From Planctomycetota bacterium (lineage in GTDB: Bacteria > Planctomycetota > Phycisphaerae > Phycisphaerales > UBA1924): 39,037 bases of DNA. A program made the translations under genes and the position numbers. Below are positions 34,304-39,037 of this stretch, one piece after another; positions within the stretch are counted from its first letter, which is position 1; each line of letters opens with the position of its first letter. The DNA lies in assembly GCA_018242605.1 (NCBI GenBank), contig JAFEBP010000008.1, forward strand, positions 1-39,037, given 5' to 3'. The notes under the pieces are model-generated. The model saw nothing but the letters and a program-made list of their open reading frames with translations, was not told the DNA's origin and ran no database searches.

Positions 34304-36763
34304 TCACAGCCCCACGCCGGCTTCTCTCAGCGTTCGCTCGCACTCAACGATGCTGACGCGGGCGTCGTCGAACTGCCTCTCCAGTTCCGAAGATTTGGCG
34401 CACCGGGCCTGGGCCAGATCCAGCATGGCGCGGAGGTCAGTGACGTGCGTCTTGAGGCGTTCGAACTCGCGCAGGCGCAGGAGCGCATCGGCCCGCAGCC
34501 GCATGGACGCCAGCAGTTGGGGGCCCGAGTCATCCGGGTTGAAGCCGCTCTCGAACAGCGGCCGGATCACCCGGGCGTGGCGGGCGGCGGCGGCCTCGGC
34601 GGCCGCCCAGTCGCCGCGAGTTTCCGCCAGATAGGCGTGGCAGAGATCCACGGGCGCGACGTAAGTCACCTCGTCCTGCGGGGTGCATCCTTGCTCGCGC
34701 ATGTATTCGGCGGTTTGTGTAATCAGAGCAAGCACGCGTTGGGCCTTCTCCAGATCGCCGGTCTCGATCAGTGAACGCGCAGCGCATACGCCCGTCAGCG
34801 CGATCATTCCCTGGTTGAGCATGGAGTCGGGCGCTGTGGCGACGAGCCGCTGGGCCGCGTCGAAGGCCGCGAGGTTGTGCTTCAGCGACTCGGCATGGTC
34901 CCCGCGTCTGGACGCGGCGAGCGCGAGCCTGTAGCGGGCCCTTGACTGCGCTTCAAGGGATCGCCACTGCGACGGATCCGCCGCGACCATCCGATCCGCG
35001 GTTTGCGCCGCGAGCGTGAGATACTTCGCGGCGGCGTCGGGCCCCTCGTCCTGCGACACGGTTTCCAGGCGGCAGTAACTCCAGAAGAGGTTGCTCAGTG
35101 CGGGCACATCGGTGGGGTGTTGGGCGGCGAGGGCCTCGTCCATCGCGAGCGAGCGTCGGTACCAGGCGAGGCCGCGCGCCATTTCGCCGCGGCCGCGCAG
35201 GACATCGCCCACTTTGACGCAGGCCAGGGAGAGCGCGTGGCGGGCCGGGGCGTCTTGCGGGGCCAGGGCCGTCAGTTGCTCGTACGCCGCCACGGCGCGC
35301 TCGTACAAGCGCAGGGCGGGCTCCAAGTGTTCCTGCTCGCGCTGCACATCACCGAACGCGACCAGGTAGCTGGCGAGCAGCCGGACGGCGCGGACATCTT
35401 CCGGGGCCGCGGCGGCCATCTGCTGCACATCGGCCCCGATGGCCTCGAGCAGTTCCGCGCGTTCGGCGAGGGTGCCCATCTTGGGCGCGAGCGGGCTGAG
35501 CACGCGGGACACCACGGCGTCGAGCGCGTTGATGGCGGTGTCGCGGGATCGGGCCTCTTTTCGGAGGGCCAGGAGGCTGTTGGCGGCGAAGCCGCCGATG
35601 ACGAGCACGCCCGCCGCGGCGAGCGTCGCGGCGACCCGGTGACGCCCGATGAACTTGCGAGCCCGGTAGAGGGGAGTCGCCGCGCGGGCCGTCACGGCGA
35701 GCCCTTCGAGCACGTTTCGGAGGTCACGGGCGAGTTCACCGGCTGATTGATACCTCGCCTCGGGTGCGCGATCGATGGCTTTGAGGAGCACGGACTCAAG
35801 GTCTCCGCGCAGGCCCGGGTTGGTCGCGGATGGGCGCGCCGGCGCGGCCTCGAGGAGGGTGCTGACGGCGGTGGCGAGGCTCTCGTCTCCGGTGAGGAAG
35901 GGGTGGCGCCCGGTGAGCAGCTCGAAGGAGATGAGGCCCAGCGAGTAGAGGTCGGAGCGCGTATCGATGGCCGAGATCTCGCCGCGTAGTTGTTCTGGGC
36001 TGATGAATCGCAGGGTGCCCAGGACGTCGCCGGCGGCGGTGAGGGCCATGGAGGACGCCGGCGCGTGGTCGATCGCGCACGCGAGGCCAAAGTCCAGGAT
36101 CTTGATGCAGCCCTGTGAATCCAGGAGGATGTTCTTGGGGGCCAGATCGCGGTGCAGCACGCCGCGCTGGTGGGCGTGGCCCAGGCCGTCGCACACCTGG
36201 ATGAGCAACCGCACGATCTCGTCGCGTGAGGGCTTTTTTTCCTGTGCGTAGACGTCCAGGGTTGGGCCGTCGATGTACTCCAGGACGATGAACGGCAGTT
36301 CCAGGCCGTCGTCGGTCACGCCCGACTCGTAGACCCGGGCGATGCACGGGTGGCTCAGCCTGGCGAGCACCTGGGCCTCGAACAGCAGCCTTCGCCGCTC
36401 CGCGGGCGTTGAGATCTGCCGCATGAGCTTGATCGCGACTTCGCGGCGTGGGCTGGCCTGGCGCGCCAGGTACACCGTTCCGAACCCTCCGTGGCCGAGC
36501 ACTCTCAGCACTTCGTATCGGCCGATCCTGGCGGGGATCGCGCCCGCCACGAGCGGCCGCAGCGCCGCGGCGCGCGCGGTGTGGATCGTGGATCCCAGGA
36601 ACTGGCCCGTGGGCGAGTCGTTGGCCAGCAGCGAACGAACGCAGTCACGCGCCTGTGGCGACAGGGACGAGTCACTGTCGAGCACGTTCTGTCGTTCGCC
36701 TGCGGGCAGTTCCCGCAGTCGTCCGAAGACCTCCAGGGCTGTCCGCATGTCCTGAGCGCTCAT
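34304..36763 (-). CDS. Membrane Ser/Thr protein kinase with atypical HRDLAPKN loop
   Basis: The 819-residue protein has the N-terminal helical region (LEVFGRLRELPAGERQNVLD) seen in two of the other kinases. The kinase domain follows: GHGGFGTV, Lys112, the catalytic loop HRDLAPKN (Asp206, with Ala208 where HRDLKPxN has Lys and a Lys two residues later), DFG Asp224 and GTLRFISPEQ. The loop resembles HRDLAARN of tyrosine kinases in form, but the rest is of the bacterial Ser/Thr type. A single membrane segment lies near 376-396 (AATLAAAGVLVIGGFAANSLL), followed by a helical TPR-like tail of over 400 residues. ATG 36763 overlaps the sigma factor stop by four bases, a coupled pair. Activity may be altered; only an assay would tell. 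Confidence 0.9.
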   Translation of the reverse strand: MSAQDMRTALEVFGRLRELPAGERQNVLDSDSSLSPQARDCVRSLLANDSPTGQFLGSTIHTARAAALRPLVAGAIPARIGRYEVLRVLGHGGFGTVYLARQASPRREVAIKLMRQISTPAERRRLLFEAQVLARLSHPCIARVYESGVTDDGLELPFIVLEYIDGPTLDVYAQEKKPSRDEIVRLLIQVCDGLGHAHQRGVLHRDLAPKNILLDSQGCIKILDFGLACAIDHAPASSMALTAAGDVLGTLRFISPEQLRGEISAIDTRSDLYSLGLISFELLTGRHPFLTGDESLATAVSTLLEAAPARPSATNPGLRGDLESVLLKAIDRAPEARYQSAGELARDLRNVLEGLAVTARAATPLYRARKFIGRHRVAATLAAAGVLVIGGFAANSLLALRKEARSRDTAINALDAVVSRVLSPLAPKMGTLAERAELLEAIGADVQQMAAAAPEDVRAVRLLASYLVAFGDVQREQEHLEPALRLYERAVAAYEQLTALAPQDAPARHALSLACVKVGDVLRGRGEMARGLAWYRRSLAMDEALAAQHPTDVPALSNLFWSYCRLETVSQDEGPDAAAKYLTLAAQTADRMVAADPSQWRSLEAQSRARYRLALAASRRGDHAESLKHNLAAFDAAQRLVATAPDSMLNQGMIALTGVCAARSLIETGDLEKAQRVLALITQTAEYMREQGCTPQDEVTYVAPVDLCHAYLAETRGDWAAAEAAAARHARVIRPLFESGFNPDDSGPQLLASMRLRADALLRLREFERLKTHVTDLRAMLDLAQARCAKSSELERQFDDARVSIVECERTLREAGVGL

Positions 36764-37383
36764 GCGGGGCTCCGCCCTCGCGGGGCGCCGGCACCCTGTG
36801 CGCCCTTGAGTTCCATGCTGAGCCACGCCTTGGCCCGGTTCCAGCGTGATCTCACGCGGCTGAGGGGCATATCCATGGCCGCGGCGATCTGCTCGAACTC
36901 CATCCCGCCCCAGAACCGGAGCTCTGCGACGCGTGCGCTTTGCGGGCAGACCGCGGCGAGTGCCACCATGGCGTCGTCGACTTCCAGGGCGTCCACCGGA
37001 CGATCCAGGCCCGCGAGGTCCTCGGCGTGCAGAGAAATTCGTGTCACATCGCCGCCGCGTTTGAGCGTGGTCTCCCGGCGCGCGATGTCGATCACCACTC
37101 GCCGCATGATCGTCGCCAGAGCCGCGGTGACGCGGGAGGCGTCGGCGAAATCCACGTTGTGCTGGTTGATGAGGCGGATGTAGGCGTTGTGGATGATCGA
37201 ACTGGCCCGGACCCAGTTGAGGGCGCGATCGCCGGTGAGCATCGAGTTGGCGATTGCGCGGATGCGTTCGTACACGAGCGGCATTACGCGGTGGAGCGCC
37301 TCCAGATCTCCCGCGGCGGCGCTCGTCAGGTCATCCAGGTCCTTGCGGTCCACACCATCGTCCGCCAGGCGCTCGGGTTCCAT
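36760..37383 (-). CDS. ECF-type RNA polymerase sigma factor (kinase-linked)
   Basis: The 207-residue protein has sigma region 2 (LHRVMPLVYERIRAIANSMLTGD and SIIHNAYIRLINQHNVDFAD) and region 4 (VAELRFWGGMEFEQIAAAMDMPLSRVRSRWNRAKAWLSMELKG). It differs much from the factor at 24346-24903, so the two cassettes are not recent copies. ATG 37383 is preferred to GTG 37398 because GGGAG lies eight bases upstream. It overlaps the kinase gene by four bases. A Gly/Arg-rich C-terminal tail of ~12 residues follows region 4. The divergent gap to the surface protein gene (37384-37656) probably carries the promoters of both. Confidence 0.92.
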   Translation of the reverse strand: MEPERLADDGVDRKDLDDLTSAAAGDLEALHRVMPLVYERIRAIANSMLTGDRALNWVRASSIIHNAYIRLINQHNVDFADASRVTAALATIMRRVVIDIARRETTLKRGGDVTRISLHAEDLAGLDRPVDALEVDDAMVALAAVCPQSARVAELRFWGGMEFEQIAAAMDMPLSRVRSRWNRAKAWLSMELKGAQGAGAPRGRSPA

Positions 37384-37656
37384 ACAAAAAGCTCCCACAC
37401 CGGTCCAGAGCCGAACCCTTGCGTCACGGAAGGGCGGACCGGCAACCTCAAAAAAACTTTAGGCCCGCGCGCAGCGGCGCGAACCGTTCTCGCCATGGGG
37501 ATAGGAAATCTCACGCGAGACGGCCGCCGAAGTGTTCCGGCGACGCCGCGGCGATCCGTTGGGTCCATTTCCGGTTGTCTGGAAAGATGGGCAAGGCGGT
37601 CGGCCGGAGGAGCCCTCGGCTCGCGTGAAACGGTGTTCGTTCTCCGGGAGTGAGCG

Positions 37657-39037
37657 ATGTCGATCCGCAAACTGCGTGCGTGGGTTTCGAAGGGAGTCCG
37701 AGGGCTGACCGCCTGGGACCTGGCGCAGAGTGCCGGGACGGTGTTCGAGCCGCTGGAGGGCCGGCAGTTGCTCGCGGTGGTGACGTTTGTCGGGCCCGGG
37801 GCCGGGCCCAACCCCAACAGCAACTGGAGCAACGCCACCAACTGGAGCACGGGCGAAGTGCCGGGCCCGAACGATGACGTGATCATCGGGTCCACGAAGA
37901 TCGTGGCCATCACCTCGGCCACGCAGTCGGTGCGCAGCGTAAACTGCGCCGGCAGCATCTCGATGTCCGGCGGCGCCCTGAACGTTGCGCTGAGCACGGT
38001 GGTGGATGGCGCCCTGACGATCAGCAACGCCAGGTTCGGCGGCGGGGGGCTGGCGACCGTGAATGACCTGTTGGTGTCGGGCAGCGCGGTCATCGAGCCC
38101 GGCGGGGCGATGACGGTCAACGGTGGGGCTTCGTTCGTGGCCGTGGATGACATTTCGCTCCAGCGCGACATGCTGCTCAACGGCGCATCGAGCTGGACGC
38201 GGGGACGGATCAACCAGTACAACTGCACGGTGACGAACAACGGGACGTTCACGGCGAACAGCGCGGGGTATGTCTACTGGTACGCCCGGTCCGGGCCCGC
38301 GGTGTTCCAGAACAACGGCACATTCGTCAACGGGGGCAACACGAATCGGTTTGAGAACAACGGCGCCTTGATGTTGTTCAACAACGCCGGCGTCGTCACT
38401 GTCTCGAGCGGATCGCTGCAGCTGTACGGCGGCGGGGCGCATTCGGGCGCCTGGTCGGTGGAGGCGGGGGCGTCCACGTATCTGCAAGGGACGCACTCGT
38501 TCCAATCGGCATCCACGATCAACTCCAGCGGCTGGTTCTCGGTGAACGGCGGATCGACCAACTTTGCGGGGGCGAGCCTGAGCTTCGCGACTCTCGCGGT
38601 TGAGGGCGGTTCGGTCACCGGACCGACGAGCCTGAGCACGGGCACGCTGTATCTCTCTTCGGGAACGCTTGCAACCTCCGGCGCGATTACCACCGGGATA
38701 CTGACGATGGTCGGGAACGGCGGGTTGGGGGCCGGCGGGGACCTGACAGTGTCGGGGACGGCGACGTTCAGCGCGGGCGACGAGGTGTACCTGCAGCGCA
38801 ACGTGGTCCTCAACGGCACGAGCAACTGGTCGCGTGGGCGGGTGTACCAGTACAACTGCACGGTGACGAACAACGGGACGTTCACGGCGAACAGCGCCGG
38901 GTACATCTACTGGCGTGGGGTGACGGGCACGACGACGTTCCAGAACAACGGCACGTTCATCAACGCGGGTAACACGAATCGGTTCGAGAACAGCGGCGCC
39001 ACCATGCGGTTTGTCAACGACGGGGTGGTGAACGTGG
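37657..39037 (+). CDS. Large repetitive surface protein, LEPR/LEGR motif, truncated by window end
   Basis: The frame is open from ATG 37657 to the window end, at least 460 codons, with no stop. GGGAG at 37645-37649 supports the start. The N-terminal 38 residues end in FEPLEGRQLLAV (about 31-42), an LEGR form of the LEPR-XLL motif. Then comes NWSNATNWSTGEVPGPNDDVIIG, which is what autotransporter-like and planctomycete beta-helix surface proteins show, and Gly/Ser/Thr/Asn-rich repeat sequence (NNGTFTANSAGYVYW, FQNNGTFVNGGNTNRFENNGA). A 633-base (211-codon) unit is repeated inside it. Predicted as a secreted beta-rich adhesin or matrix protein; the full domain order and any C-terminal sorting signal lie outside the window. 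Confidence 0.85.
   Translation, partial: MSIRKLRAWVSKGVRGLTAWDLAQSAGTVFEPLEGRQLLAVVTFVGPGAGPNPNSNWSNATNWSTGEVPGPNDDVIIGSTKIVAITSATQSVRSVNCAGSISMSGGALNVALSTVVDGALTISNARFGGGGLATVNDLLVSGSAVIEPGGAMTVNGGASFVAVDDISLQRDMLLNGASSWTRGRINQYNCTVTNNGTFTANSAGYVYWYARSGPAVFQNNGTFVNGGNTNRFENNGALMLFNNAGVVTVSSGSLQLYGGGAHSGAWSVEAGASTYLQGTHSFQSASTINSSGWFSVNGGSTNFAGASLSFATLAVEGGSVTGPTSLSTGTLYLSSGTLATSGAITTGILTMVGNGGLGAGGDLTVSGTATFSAGDEVYLQRNVVLNGTSNWSRGRVYQYNCTVTNNGTFTANSAGYIYWRGVTGTTTFQNNGTFINAGNTNRFENSGATMRFVNDGVVNV
38158..38404 (+). repeat. Internal repeat of the surface protein gene, copy 1
   Basis: The stretch beginning CTCCAGCGCGACATG is matched by the stretch from 38791, an offset of 633 bases. The shared core, with QYNCTVTNNGTFTANSAGY, is nearly identical at the DNA level (38215-38280 with 38848-38913). 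Confidence 0.85.
38791..39037 (+). repeat. Internal repeat of the surface protein gene, copy 2 (cut by window end)
   Basis: Matches 38158-38404 with an offset of exactly 633 bases (211 codons), so the reading frame is kept. The copy runs to the end of the window and cannot be delimited here. Confidence 0.85.

Noticed and set aside
37384..37490. Attenuator-like hairpin with T-run before the ECF gene on the minus strand
   Set aside because: A GC-rich stretch precedes a T-run near 37457, but its arms pair poorly and no leader peptide is seen.

Overview
The window is high-GC DNA from a planctomycete, most likely of the class Phycisphaerae. The assignment rests on several family-level signatures. 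There are ECF sigma factor genes placed directly upstream of giant membrane Ser/Thr kinases with TPR tails. Two secreted proteins carry N-terminal LEPR-XLL-like motifs (LEPRVCLS and LEGRQLL). A sulfatase, a HAF-repeat protein with a PEP-CTERM-like tail and a small set of type II pseudopilin genes are also present. This is inference from the sequence; no database search was run. No tRNA, rRNA, CRISPR array, transposase or phage gene was seen.

Layout. Positions 1-900 hold a non-coding tandem array of a ~239-bp unit containing three stem-loops. Positions 962-7527 (+) carry a thiosulfate sulfurtransferase, purD, a membrane protein of unknown function, an AtsD-type arylsulfatase with a strong intrinsic terminator, and a secreted protein of unknown function. 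Positions 7603-14256 (+) carry a stub of an ECF sigma factor (region 4 only) followed by two closely related Ser/Thr kinases with TPR tails. Positions 14415-21270 (-) carry a DUF4340-like protein, a large FG-GAP surface protein, and a DUF4331/DUF4198-like pair. Positions 21491-24903 (-) are an intact ECF sigma factor and kinase cassette. Then come mgsA (-), a zinc-ribbon membrane protein (+), a MoxR/ChlI-like AAA+ ATPase (-) and trpS (-). A HAF-repeat protein (-) follows. Positions 30875-34288 (+) are a four-gene pseudopilin operon resembling gspG-I-J-K. Positions 34304-37383 (-) are a second intact ECF-kinase cassette whose genes overlap by 4 bases. From 37657 a large repetitive surface protein gene (+) runs off the window end.

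How it fits together. The dominant theme is signalling. Four membrane Ser/Thr kinases with TPR tails are spread over 30 kb. Two have an intact partner sigma factor, one has only a sigma region-4 stub, and one has none. One kinase has an altered catalytic loop (HRDLAPKN). The second theme is the cell surface: signal-peptide or LEPR-type proteins and a pseudopilin set. Housekeeping genes (purD, mgsA, trpS) are interspersed. The observations most worth following are the covarying hairpin repeat array, the stages of ECF-kinase cassette decay, and the 633-bp internal repeat in the truncated surface protein.
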